Source: Acanthaster planci
Taxonomy: Eukaryota > Echinodermata > Asteroidea > Valvatida > Acanthasteridae
Assembly (NCBI RefSeq): GCF_001949145.1
Contig: NW_019091362.1
Span: 3,272,430 to 3,336,429, forward strand
Reading direction: 5' to 3'
DNA length: 64,000 nt
Shown: positions 34,208 through 47,400 of the stretch, piece after piece
Numbering within the stretch: the stretch's first letter is position 1
How the letters are laid out: every line of letters begins with the position of its first letter
Position numbers and translations under genes: made by a program
Notes under the pieces: generated by a model
Told to the model about the DNA's origin: nothing
Databases searched by the model: none
What the model saw: only the letters and a program-made list of their open reading frames with translations

Positions 34208-37200
34208 TGCTGTGGTTAGCTGGCTGGTTCAGATGCAGTGTTGCAGTGGGTATGGTCGTATATTGATCGCTGTTGAGCTGGCAAATGGTCAAAGTGAAAT
34301 GTTCAGCTTTGCTTGGTTGGAAATTTCTTGCCACTTCAGAAGATTTCAACAGGGTAAGTTCAGTGTTGGAAATAGTCAAGAGAAATCTAACAGAAGGCAA
34401 GTTTCTGTACCTACAATCAAGAGTATTTATGTACTGTTCCAGGATTTAGATTAGTAAACGTCGATTGATCGGAGGGTCTTTTCTTGCTGCATAATGAAGT
34501 CTTTTATGCTGCCAGCTGCTTAAAAAACTGTGTCTCCTCTTAAAAATCAAATATGAAATCAGCCACCAAGAACAAGTGAAAATGTCATGCAATAAAAGTC
34601 TTTCTGGAAAGCCAACTTTCATGTTCTGAAGACAAATGCAGCATACTTTTGAAAACGTGAAACATCTCGGTGCCAACACTTCCTCACAAAGGAGATTTTC
34701 CACTCGTACCCCCATACATAATTCCCTGACTCGGTTGTTGGAAGTTTATGGGTATAAACTGACACTTGACAAGGTTCCAGGCTTATGATTCTAAGATTTG
34801 AGCTCAGTAGACGTTTTTCATGGTAGCCATCTTGCGGTACAGGGTTTTTGTCCCACAGGGAACCCTCCTTTGTGCATATCCAGTGGAACAAAATTACTGG
34901 CCTGCAAGATGGCAACCATGCAAACCCTCTATAGTCCGTCACACCCCAGTACATCCCCCTCCACTATCCTTATTGGAGCCCATGGACACAGAATTCTATA
35001 CATAATATATCAAACGGAGTGGCTTCCTGTTGGAATATTTGAACTGACAACAATACTTTCACTGTTTAGATTCCTATTAATGAACTTGAATACGTGTGTA
35101 GTGTAGATAACACACTCTTTAAAGAACGTGACTATAGTGTAGATAGTGTGTTGAGTAAAGAATCAATGTTAAAGGACCTACTAGTTGTCAGTCAATTTGG
35201 ATTAAAATTTGAGAAGTTTATGCCATCAGGTTTTCATCAGGTCAGGGTAACCGTTACCTCCATTGTCAGCGCACATCTTTTCAAACATTTCAGTAAACCT
35301 GTTTAACAGGATCAACTAATCGTCAATTCATGACAAGGGCGCAGCACTTATGAGGTGTAATTGTGTTTTCAGTTTCATTCCAAAAATCCATCTCTCGGTT
35401 TTGAAGTTGCCTTCAAAACTTTGGGTGAGAGGATTTGGATTGGTTTTCCCACAGTGAACTAAGCAAAAGATAGCCTGTGGTGTTTCTATGAAGAAGAGCA
35501 TCATTTTCAAACGTTGACATTCCATCCATTCTTTGTGATTCACTAGTCAGGAATTTTTGGAAATTGACTCGTAAAAAAAAACGTAATTTCACGTCCACTT
35601 GGTAAAAACCCTCTGTGAATAATTATATATAAAATGTACATGTATCTTCATTGTAAACTAACAGTGTAAATCCAACGATGTTTCTATTCAGTGTAAATAG
35701 GAGACCTAACAACTCAACTTTGCCATCCTGATCGGATGCTAAGTTTGTTTTCAAATTGCAGCTTAAAAGTTTTCTTCATTACTTCAGTATGAACAAAATT
35801 CACTTATTCAATGAACTACAGTAAAAGCTCAATTTTGGTTCATGTTCCTGTTACATTTTTTGTCACCTTGGGCTACTTTTTTTTCTGGAATGCTTTTGTC
35901 ACAAAGAAATTAAAATAGAAGAGGCTTGTTAAAAGTATGAACAGTTGATGCTACAACTCTGCAGCCATAACTAATGTGCGCCTGGCACGTCAATTCATTG
36001 CAAAGTCAGATTTGTGTAGAAATTGGGCACCGGTGACATTCTGCCAGTTGGTTGCCGAAAGGCTTAAAAAGCCACCCAAGATTTGTTTCTCGATTTTATT
36101 TCCACGTTATTGATCAGTGTAGAATCAAATTTTGAAAACTCACCTGATTTTCCAAACTGAAGGAGCTTTGAACAATACAGAGCATTTACTTTGAAAGTCG
36201 ACTTCAGGTGACCATACTGTACAGTGTTGTGGTATTACACAATTAACAGGGCAAATACATGTACATCTCATGCACAAAGCTGAATTAAAGTGTGTTTTTT
36301 CATATTTGCTTGGTTTTAAAAGGCATTACCTTGCCATCTTTATGGTAATTGTTCGAAATCCATTACCTGCTGCAGGGTATTTTGTTTTTTTATTCTCTGA
36401 TATTTTGCAAATAATTTACTAAATTTGTTTTCTATGCATGCATATGTTGTTTATTTTCTGAAATGTAGAAACTTTGTCTTTCAAACTAAAAAAGGTCTCT
36501 GATAGTTTTAACAGTACAGGAAAACTTATTTTTTGATAGATTCACCTATTTTCTGCTTAAGTTTTCATTCCATTTATCAAGTATTTAGTTAATTTATCTG
36601 ATTTGTGTGCAGGATATAACTCCGCCCTATTTTACCCCCCGTGTGTGAATTCATTTTATTCATGTATTCAAACTCCGCCCTTTATGTATATAAAAAACAT
36701 TCTTGTGTGCAGCTCATTTATTCATGTTTTATTCATTAATGAATGAATTAGTTTACTAATAGTGAAATACAGGGTAGTTTCATCAGTGTACATTTTCTTT
36801 GTTCATTGTTGTTTTTTTATATTTTTTTTTCTCTGATAACCTGGGAAACTGGAGATTTTTTAGAAAAACCTTGAATTGGAAAGACAAAAGAAAGGGAAAG
36901 TGTGAACACGAAGATACAACAATGACTTTCTTCAAATTTAGATTTCATTCAATTTGAATGAATTGATGACTTTTATCGACTGAAATGTTCTCTTGGTTTT
37001 CATTTTTTTTTTCAAGGGAAAGTGACTTTTTGTCAAGATTCTATATGTATTCTTTATTTGAGAGGAAAAGTGACAAATAGCTTGGCAAGCTTATTTTTAA
37101 CAAATCTGTTATATTTTTATCCTTTAGTAAGTTAACTGTGTGTGTTATTTATGCTTTTAGCATCTAAAACCTTGATAGTTGTGTGAGTAACTTTTATTGA

Positions 37201-37354
37201 ATAGAAACAGGCATGCTCGGATGGATTGTAGTAGAGATGTGTACAGGAAAAGGCAGCTGTTGTAAAATCTAAGCTTTGGTTTGGTATTATTTTCGACCAG
37301 ACCTTGATAGATATCACTCAGAACAATGTTCAGATTGTACAGTTACTCAAACAA

Positions 37355-37368
37355 AATAAAACTTTATT
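37355..37368. terminator. Opposed poly(A) signals AATAAA / TTTATT
   Basis: AATAAA at 37355-37360 (plus) is followed two bases later by TTTATT at 37363-37368, which is AATAAA on the minus strand. The pair could serve the plus-strand JIP transcript and, as a distal site, the minus-strand DNAH1 transcript. A second plus-strand AATAAA occurs at 37762-37767. Use is inferred from motif and position only. Confidence 0.5.
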
Positions 37369-38106
37369 TCAATCAAATATAAATCTGAAGTCATATATAC
37401 ACACAGTACATATTACTTTAAGTATTTGAGCAGTACTTCAGAGATCTGAGGGTGGCATGTCATTCTTTCAAAATGTTTTGTCTCTATAGTCAGAATCTCA
37501 AGTAGGAATTCAACGATCTGGTCCATATAGTTTATCTGCTATTAACAAGTTTATTGTTTTCAGAGAATGTTATGTTCTTTAAGAGAAAGGTGTCCCTACA
37601 ACTCCACAAACATTCTCTCAACTGCAACTTTGCGGTGGGTCAAATCACTCCAGAACTCTGTGATTTTCAAGCACAACACTTGACCATGGCAGTTTATTGC
37701 TTGCATTCCAATTTTCAGGATGGAATGAGGCACTGATTAACAACTTAGACTTGGAAAATGTAATAAATATATATAGGAAGCATTACTTGTATTTTGGAGT
37801 TCTGTTGTCATTTGTTTTACAAAAACACACACTTTGTTCTGCCTAAGCAGTCAAGTGAAGTGCAGTGTCAAATATGTTTGTGAAAAAACTTCCCGGGATT
37901 AATTTAGTTTCTATATGAGGGACTTTTTTTTATGGTGGACATATAAATGGGACGGAATGCTCAATGGAATACATCTATGAAGAAATCTAAAAAGTACACA
38001 TCAGTAACAAATACATACAACTGTGTCTCTGGCTTACGATTCAAACTGTATTTACATGGAAAACTGAAGGTAATCAAAGGCAGATGGAAATTGGTTTATA
38101 AACTTT

Positions 38107-38112
38107 TTTATT
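38107..38112 (-). terminator. Probable DNAH1 poly(A) signal
   Basis: TTTATT on the plus strand gives AATAAA on the minus strand. It is the first exact hexamer downstream of the DNAH1 stop codon (38496-38494) and predicts a 3' UTR of roughly 400 bases. An ATTAAA variant lies slightly closer, near 38163. Confidence 0.5.
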
Positions 38113-38493
38113 TGCTTCGGAACAGCTAAATCTTTACAATTTGAAAGCAATATTCAAAAGCATTTAATACAATACGATGATAATTATGATAAAATTGTTT
38201 TAAAATTGAACACAAAATGCTTGTGCATTATGGAAAAAAAATTAAGGTTATGGACGGATTCAACATTTAGAGAATGAATGAACAAAGACAGCAAGTCTGC
38301 AAAGATTGACCACATCAATCCTCGGTTAAATAAGGGAGTCCATGCAAGAGATATAGAAATTAACAAAAAACTACCTCAGAATTGCAATAGATGAACCTCT
38401 CAAAAAGGCACACACAGTTGGTGACGATCTGAAAAACCAAGCAGCATGTAGTTGATGATCCTGCACTTGTTCAGTACTTGTATTTTTCTTTGC

Positions 38494-41400
38494 TTAGTAG
38501 TCCAGGGCGCAGATGAGTGCCACGCCTCGCTTGATCCAGTGGAACTGTGGCTTGTCTGAGGGTATCTCCACGGGTAACACGTAGTTGGTGGAGTGACCCG
38601 TTGTGGACAAGGCACCTGTGGGACAGGATAGTATCTTTGTAAAAGCCCACATGCTCACACAAATACTGACTCAATGTTTGACCTATAATGTACTGCCGCG
38701 TCGTCCTCGCGAACGTCAACAGAATTGATACTCTGAAGGTGATGAAAGCTCCCCTATCGAATCTCATTTTTAAAATCAAATTTCATTCCTCCGTTGTGCA
38801 CTTGTGTTTTGTGTACTCTCCCCGAGAGTTCTGACTTGAATCAAGGGCACAGCCAGAAACAAATAGTTTTCAAGGAGGGGGGACCAAATTGTTTTTGGGG
38901 GGCCAAAACATTTGGAACTTTTTTATGTAGCCATTTATGGCCTGTCTAAGGGGAGAGGCTACATCTTGAGGTGTTTAAAATTCTGAAGCAAGGGAAATAA
39001 AATAAACCATAATTTTTCCTGATTGTACATGACTGTGCAGTATACTTTTCATTTTCTGAAAGCTCTTGATGGCCTGGGGCCATATTCACAGAGGTGTAGA
39101 AAATGCTGCCAAGCAAACTCACGTACTAAGCAATGGTCAGATGAAAACTGATCAGAGGAAACAGGTGTAGCGTGGTACTTCGCATGGTAACCTGTTTTTG
39201 TTCAAATATTTCTGTGCTTAGCAGTTTCACTATATGTGTTCCTGAGCAAGACACTTTACTACAATTGCCTCTCTCCATCAAGGAGTAGAACGGGTCCCCG
39301 GGAGGACAGAGAAGAGACTGCCAACAACTCAAGCGGCCTTCAATGTATGCACCAGACAGAGACAGTTAAGGTGTATCTGGCTCAAGCTGTACTTCCTTCG
39401 GAGCAAAATGGTTGACTAACTACGAATATTCAAGCAGATAAGAGTTTGCCCATACCTGCTCTTGTCAGGGTCTTGTAGACGGGGCAGACGTATATCCCTT
39501 CCTCGGGCTGTTTACGGTTCTCGGCCGGTATGAATTGCATGACGGGCATGTCTGTGTACAGCTCCTTGGGTCTGGACTCTGTCAGCTGGTGCTCCTCGTA
39601 GCCCCATCTGGCGCCCTCTAGGAACAGCCCGCGCACGTAGCAGCCAGTGTCCGGGCGTTGGGTAATCTTCTCAACAGGCTCCCGCATGACCTGCAGCACC
39701 AATAATTTCCCTCTTGAATTGATAAAACTTATAGCAGAATCAGGGGTCAACGTCTTGCAGCCACTGAACACTTTCAATGGGTTTGTTGTCACCACAAAAA
39801 TTTAACCAATATGCATGGGCACGTGCAGGGAAAAAAACTTACAGCAAAATCAAAGCCAATGGTATCGATGGAGACGATGGCCTTGCGGGCATAGTTCTGC
39901 AAGGTTCCAGTCAGGAAGGCCTGGGGGAAGAAGAAGCCGGAGATCCAGAAGACGCTCGGGATGCCCTGGTCGATCCACTCCTGGAGGAAATGCATCCTGG
40001 CCACTAGGTCGGTCACCCAGGAAGACAGGGGCTTAAGGGAGGGGTAAGCCTGGGTGACAAGAGAGAGAGGGGAGATGAGTATAACGTGAACATGAAGCAG
40101 TAGTGAATTCAGTTGTCTACAAGACCTTTAAACAACTTGGAAACCCCAGCTCTATGGCTCATGACATGAGAAGACTTTAATCTCCTCATACTATAAGCGC
40201 GGAGAATCTCCCTTTGTCCTGTGCCACAAAGTCAGATTTTCCAAGCTAACCTTTTAACCCCTTCACGGCCGCGACTGTTGGGCTGTGGTATGCCCTGAAT
40301 GGAGGGCTTTGTCCAGCAGCAGGCCCCATTGAACCAGCAGCTGCATGGTGAATAGACTGTATGTGTGGTATGCACTAATCCTCACACACTGGTGAGGTAG
40401 TAGCAGTCCTCCGTAGCGAAGGAGCTAAACAACACTTCAAAATTTGCCACTAAAAATGGTCAGTATTTTCACGTGGTCATCCAATATCCGCCAAATATAC
40501 CAGAGAGAGCTGCCATGCACAAAGAACAACGTCAAGATGGCAGTAACAATCAATTTTACAAGTTCCAACTCACTCTATTTTGAGTCTGTTTGCTGATGGG
40601 CCTCTGCACCTTGCAGCATGGAAGGCTGCTTGATTATCAGTCGATTTAACAGAGCTAATTACAGTGATTCAACAAATTAACCCCCCCCCAAAACTGAGAA
40701 ATTTCCTGTAGAGCAAATGAGTTTTTCCAAAACAGTGTAACCTGGAAAAATGGAACACTAGAAGAAGACAAGTCTGGGGGAAAATCGCTTGCACAAAAAA
40801 AAACTACCTAACTAGGGATCAACTAAGGACAAATCGCGAGGTCTTTCTAAAAAAAATAAGACAGGACAGAAGAAGTGTTTGATCTCCAAAAAAAAGTCAA
40901 AAGAAAAAAAAACATTTTTTCAACAACCAAGAACAAATCTAGAAAAAAAATATAAATAATTTACAATCTATTAAGTAACTTCTTAGCCGACAAAAAAAAA
41001 ATGAAAAGTCAAAGAAAAGCAAAAGAAACCCCAAAATTAGTGGAAATACCTCATACCGTAAACTTGAGACCTGGAAATTCAATTCTTCAGACCAGTAAAC
41101 CTTAACCTTTTAGTAAAAGACTCTCGATAAATATCAGCAGTACAAAAAAAGGAACAAGGTACTAAGAAAATAACGACCCCAAAAAAAGACCAAACCAGAA
41201 CCAAACCAAACGCAAAACCCAAAACCGAACACAGTATCAAGAAAAGGCATAAATCAATTACAATCAAACTTCAACAACCAAGTCCACTGCAGGTCCTACA
41301 CATCTTCAGAACAGACTTTATGTACATGTGAACTCCTTGGCTGCTGACCTGCTTACTGAACAAACACCCTAAGCACGCCTGGTCATAGAGCTGCATGCAT

Positions 41401-44400
41401 ATTAAACAAACACTTTACACAGGGGTACACACAATACAGGTTTTTGCTGGGTAAACTGGGAGGTACCACTCCTATATAACTACGTGGACTAACAAAAAAA
41501 GAAAGATTAAATTCACCTCTACTACAACAGCATGGGAGGAAAGGAAACTCAACTTATTTGGAAGCCACGAGGGATAACTTCTGAGTGAAGGAGTACACAA
41601 ACTAAATTCTGGTACAAAAGAAGCACTTGATTCCTTTTGGAAAGAAAGGAATCGAGAGGAGATTCGTGAAGAGTGAGCTGCCTACCTTTCCTGCCCAGAG
41701 TTCAGGTACAGAGTTGATGTACATGCTGTTGGACATGGTTTCCAGTTCCTCAGACAGGACTACCAACCCCTTCAAAGCCTTCAGTAACTCCCTCAATGTG
41801 CGGTGGATCACCACCAACAGACGATTGTACCTGCGTTTACAATGATTAAAATGACAAGAACCTTTAACCTTTTTCCGATAGGCAGCTTGAAGCGATAGCA
41901 AGAATCACCATTACCTTTTTCTGTGTGGCCTCATCCAAAGGAATCTTTTCACGGGTTCGGGGAGCCATTTTGGTCGAGTCAGAGTGGGCGGAGAAAAAAA
42001 CAAGGAGAGGGAAGAAGTGAGCTGGCGTTCCTTTCTTTACCTGATGACTTCCTGGATCAGAACAGTGTTCATGGACTCCTCGTACATTACTGGGTGCTTC
42101 TTGGTTACCATGGCAATATCCACAGGCTGAGGAACTCGCTCGAGGATACTCTTTGCAGTTTCCTCAATCACCTGAATAGATAAAGAGCAGGAGCAGGAAA
42201 CCAGTGATGCAGAGGACCAGTGAAGTCTCAAAGAAACTGCCATTGTGACATTTTCTATGCACTCTAAAATTTTTTTGGTCATTCAAACTGGAAAAAAACC
42301 CCAAAATAATTTGACAAACCTCTTCACGGGACCGCCCGGCCCCCGTGGCTGTCTTGGGCTGCAGGAGAAGGATGCAGGACAGGGTCGAGAAGGTCTCATT
42401 CTGGGCGAATGTGATGTTGGCATTGTCGTGGAGACCAAAGATCTCCGGTGTGTCGTTGATAGGAAGGCTCTTGATGTAGGACATGTACCCCTAAGGTTGA
42501 GACAATTGCGGCGTCAACATCAAACAGTGGATATTCACAACTGTGATTTATAACTTGGTTTCAGTCCTTGGGCACCAAGCCAAAAACCTTCTACTATCTT
42601 TTATCCAGTATCTCAAGAGGAATGGTTGTGTAAATCTAGTAAGGAATGCTGCCAAGCATTACATACAGTGCAATAGCTTCTTGCAACATTTGTTCATGAG
42701 CCCATCTGGTACATCACATTATTCACATCATGTCTGTTGAGTTTGGTGAATGCAAGGCAGTATTCATGGGCTTAGTCTAGACTAAGATCAGCAGATAACA
42801 CAACACCTTACGCATAAGAAACACCTGCTACACAGAAACAAGTAACCCAGCCAGATGGCTACGTGCTGTAACATGTTCCTACTGACCAGTTCTCTGCCTT
42901 TAGCTGAGCAGTTACTTTAATAGGCAAGCAACATTTTTCATCCTAGCTGCTCTATGACAGTGGGTCCAGGGAACTTACGTTGTGGTCCATGGCCGTCGGG
43001 ATTTGTCGGTAGATCCCTGATACCGAGTAGCTGTGCTCCTCTTCCAGCACCACCTTGTTGTAGAAGTCGTTCAGGATGTTCATGAGACAGCGACGATCGC
43101 GGTCGTCGGTCACCCGACCGCCGTAGTTGATGTGGCCTGCTGTGTACGTCAGCACCTGAGGAAAACCAAACGAATGACTGCGCTTTAGAATCCCAACTAC
43201 TTGACTAAATGAAAAAGTAAAAATGAGGCTGGGAATGTAGACATGTTCGTGTGCGTCCAAATTGGCAATTGACGAGGCTGCACAAAGCCAAGCTCTGTGA
43301 AAAGGTTGATGAGTAGCCCACACAGGTCATGCTCACATGTGACTGATTTCAACAAAAGAACAACTACTTCAAAAATCCTAATAACAGCCATTTTGATGCC
43401 TTTTACTTCCGAATATTAAGTAGATAATTCTTTAATGGCACATTCTTCGTTATTTCCTTGAGTCAAAGAGACAAGATCCGAGACTCTTTGGAGCAAAAAG
43501 GACCCCCAAAAGGTCTTCCAATGTAATCAGAGTGTCTCCTGCAAATCCATGGCTGTTAACTTCCTATGAGAAATGACAAATGAATACATATCCAAACAAC
43601 AACAAAAATCAGAAAACTGAACAGTTCTGCTGGAATTTGGCTTCAATGAGGTTTTTCATACAGAAAGATTATTCGCTCAATCCATGGGCACAACGTCATT
43701 TGCAGCTACAGGCCTGACTTGGATTCCTAGGGCCCAATTTCATGGCGCTGCTTACCGCAGAATTCCGCGCTTATGATCTCCATTCTGTGCTAACCACACA
43801 AGCAGAAAAATTCTGCACTAACCTTTCAAGCGCAGAATCCTTAGTTATGGAATGTATGCACGCACACAGGCCAAAATTCTGGTCTGGTGGTGCTAACTCG
43901 TGAAATACGTAAGCACAGAATTTTCTGCTGCAGTAAGCACCAACTTTTCGCTTGGCGTAAGCAGCGCCATGAAATTGGGCCCAGGACACCATACCTTGAA
44001 GGGTATCTCGTCATACTCCATCAGGAACATCTTCAGCTGGCTGATGCAGATGCGCAGGTCACCCGTGGTGAACTCATAGGGGATGTTGAAGCCCAGGGGC
44101 CCAAACTTGCGCCTCTCCAAGACCACGCCGTGGAAGAGAGCCAGGGACAACATCAGGCTCTTGAATTCGTGAGTCTAGGGGTCAGGGGTGTGAACAAGGA
44201 GAGATTCATGGAACAAACGGGTCACCAGGCTCTGAGCATTTCTGTAATTTTACGGTAAACTGTCATGTTAAATTTCAAAAAATGACAACAGATCAGAATA
44301 GGCTGCCAGAGATAGCTTCAGTTTCGCTCACTTTCTTGTTCACACTATCAAACTGGTTTCCTTTAGTTGTAATTTAAGCTAAATCTCTCTCCTTGCTCTG

Positions 44401-47400
44401 CAAATGGTCTGAAACCTTATTTCAGCACTACACAGCAGATATTCTGGTAAGTAGCAACATGTTTGAATGTTTGATTTGTTTCTTGGGAAAAACTTCCCTC
44501 TTACATTTCTACTGTCTCTCAGTATCTCATCGGTAGATTATCTTAAACAATGAGGATTGTAATAGTGAAAGTAGTGATGAAATTGGCAACGTTTCCAAGC
44601 CATGTGTATTTCCCATGAATCGTAGTTTTCAACAAAACCAATTTCCTGAAAAAGGAGAGCACTTTGGTTCGTTCATTTTTGCTGGCCGAGAGAGCATCCT
44701 TTGGAGGTACCAACCTTGCCTGTGCAGGAATTGAGGAAGTCATCGTTCAGGCTGATGTAGGACTGCATGAGGTTGGCTTTGATGCCCCGGGGTGGCTCGA
44801 TGGTCATCTTGGAGCTATTCTGGAGAATGGCCACGGGGAACTTGGGGCTGGGCATACTAGTCAGCCAGAGGCGGAAGTCACGATGGACCTGAGGACAAGA
44901 GATGACACGTTTCGCTTCTGATTTAACATAATTTGCCTTTTTATCTCTAGCTGTCAAAAACTGCCTGAAGTAAAACTCTCAGCTGAGTCTTGGTCTGTAT
45001 GACTGGAAAAAGTAGGAAATGTCAGCAGGAATTTCTGCGACACAACAACTCGATCTGACTAAAACCTACAAGGAACTGATTATTCGTACAGAAGTCTTCA
45101 GTCCGGGTAAAAGAAAACTGTCATATCATTCCAATGTGCCTACCTCACAACACTCAATAATGGCTTCGTTTATAAAGCTGAATATTCTTCAAGCACTTTC
45201 CTACAGATGCCTAGACTGAAACTAGGAATCAAAATTCCTTCTATTTCCCACCAAAATGGACATGTGTGGTTTCTGAGGCAACTAGTAATGGCATGGCGAG
45301 CAATCTCAAATAGAGTGCTCAATTTGAAAATTTCACATTGGCAAGAGAAAAAAGCAGGGCCAACTGGCACACTGGTACTTATTAGCATTCCAGATTCCAT
45401 TAGAATGAAAATATAACTAGCAAGTCCCATGCTACTGTGTATGAAAATTAATGTACCAGCAATCTGAATACTGAACATAACCATGCATAACTACTGTTGC
45501 TACCATCAGCATGGAGAACACCCTTGCTATGCACCTGTCATCATCATATGGGTGCTCTGTCAACTTAATTACAGGTGTCATTACAAGGTGTTTCACATCT
45601 TGTGGGGCAAAAAGGGGGTACTCTTTTTGATAAAATCAGCCCATTCGCTGACTCATCGACAGGACGGGGAGGAGCAGTGCTCACCTTGTCAGGGTCGATG
45701 TTTTCGATGAGTCTCTCCAGCGAGGGCATCCAGCTGGGGGAGAGATGGCAGTTCTGGAAGAAGACCCACTTGCCCCTGTCCATGGCACTCCTCATCATTG
45801 CCTCGGCACGAGGACCCTGGGATAGATCAGGAGACCAACAAACAAATGCAGTAGAAATGGAACAGGGCCAATAACTACAACACCGCTGTGGTTCAGTGAA
45901 AGTCTCCATACACTTGGCCTTTAGAGTGCTCAATTACTATTTTTCAGATCTCACCTGTTCCTGGCAATCAGTTGATTAATGAGAACGTCTACTCTATTTT
46001 AACACTCAATTTTCCAGGCTCATGTAAATAAAGCAGATGTTATTGCTAATCCGCTATAACAAAAGAGCACATGTGTGTCAAGAACTGACACAGTCTTAAA
46101 CTTGTAATTAAACACTTTCAGTCCATAGGTAAACTCTCAACCATGTAACTTTTCCAGACAACCATGACAAAATTGTAAAAGAATCTTTCAAATGTTTACT
46201 TCTTTGTAATCAAACAGAATTCAGCACCTTTATGGACGACGGTGACATGCAAAGACAGTAAATATGATGAGGTTGGCCCAAGATGCTTTCACTTTGTCAA
46301 AGCCAGTCAGGAAATTTCTCCCACCTACCTACCTAGGCCCCTACCCCCCCCCAAGAAAAACTTGAGAGTTTCGGCTAGCTTGTTTTTAAAGACATCTTAT
46401 CACATCCGTCCTCACCTGTCCCTGGCCCAAGGAGATTGAGGACAGCTTCTTAGAGAACCTCATCTCCTCGGCAAACTTGTAGAGGTCGGCAGCTGGGTCG
46501 GTACCCTGGGACAAGACGAAGACCAGAGGGGAGGTCGGCGAGGACTCCTTGAAGGCCACAGCCAAGTCAGCTGTTTGGGGTTCGATGAATCGCTGGCCGA
46601 GGTGGGTGGCAACAAAGTCCTGGGAAACAAAATGTAACAAGGGGAAAGCATCTCTCAGAACTGAACGCCAGAAGGAGGATGAATGTGTGCATTTCTTTCA
46701 CAGACCCCCCCCCGACTTTAGAATTTATCAAAGTTGGGTTACATTTTTTGGAAAACACAAAAATGTTCAGAATTTTTTGTGGAAAAAATGGGGAAACATT
46801 GAAATTTTGAGGAAAATAATCACAGCATTTATAAAGCAAACAGTATCTTACAGCATCTATCACTCAATGTATTGTATCATGGTGGTGCTTCAATTGTGAG
46901 GACAAAAAAAGGAAATGTTGAGATTAAAAAAAAATCAAAATTTAATAGTATGTTAAAAACACCAATTTTTCTGAATTAGGTGTGTACAGTGTTCCAACCA
47001 GAGCATAAAAATTGCAACAGGTCATGCCCAGTGCTGAAACTGCACCTCAGACCTTTCCTGCCCTGCATCGAAGTGCACTCTCACTGGCAAAGGAGAGACA
47101 GGCGGGTGAGAAGTTTTTCAAATGAGTTCTTGCACACACCCAGCACACTCGAAGACCATACATTCCCACTGGTGGTGGATACTCAGCACGCCCCTTGCCA
47201 AACACTCATAACTCATGCGGGCTCACACAGTGAGTTCTCACCAAAAGACCGTCATTCCCATGTAAAAATACACGCTCTGTTTTCCCCACTCAGAGCAGTC
47301 TCACCTTATAGATCTTCTATGAGCTTGTCTGTTTCACAGGGATCTAGATCTCGATCAGTGATCCCGTTAGGCAGCTTTTGGTGTCAGTGAACCAATGATG

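Larger units (their letters stand above)
33403..38493. other. Tail-to-tail spacer between the JIP and DNAH1 stop codons
   Basis: About 5.1 kb contains no convincing coding exon. It must hold the 3' UTRs of both neighbours, an insertion of MITE family A (33478-33762), an antisense tRNA-like SINE (34060-34207), and otherwise AT-rich unique-looking sequence. If the first strong plus-strand poly(A) signal at 37355 is used, the JIP 3' UTR would be about 4 kb. Weak repeats of about 60 bases sharing ACTCCGCCCT lie near 36610-36730. Confidence 0.6.
38494..43155 (-). other. DNAH1: DNAH1 exons covering the C-terminal domain
   Basis: Seven exons encode the dynein C-terminal domain: [92 protein letters not shown] and the final [14 protein letters not shown]...[17 protein letters not shown] and TALDY-like endings help separate DNAH1 from DNAH7-group chains, which end differently. 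The last intron is phase 1 (GCA G|GT GCC). Confidence 0.9.

Noticed and set aside
41079-41267. Hydrophobic minus-strand frame resembling a membrane protein
   Set aside because: It is the complement of an A-rich intron tract, which yields Phe/Leu/Val codons; there is no conserved motif.
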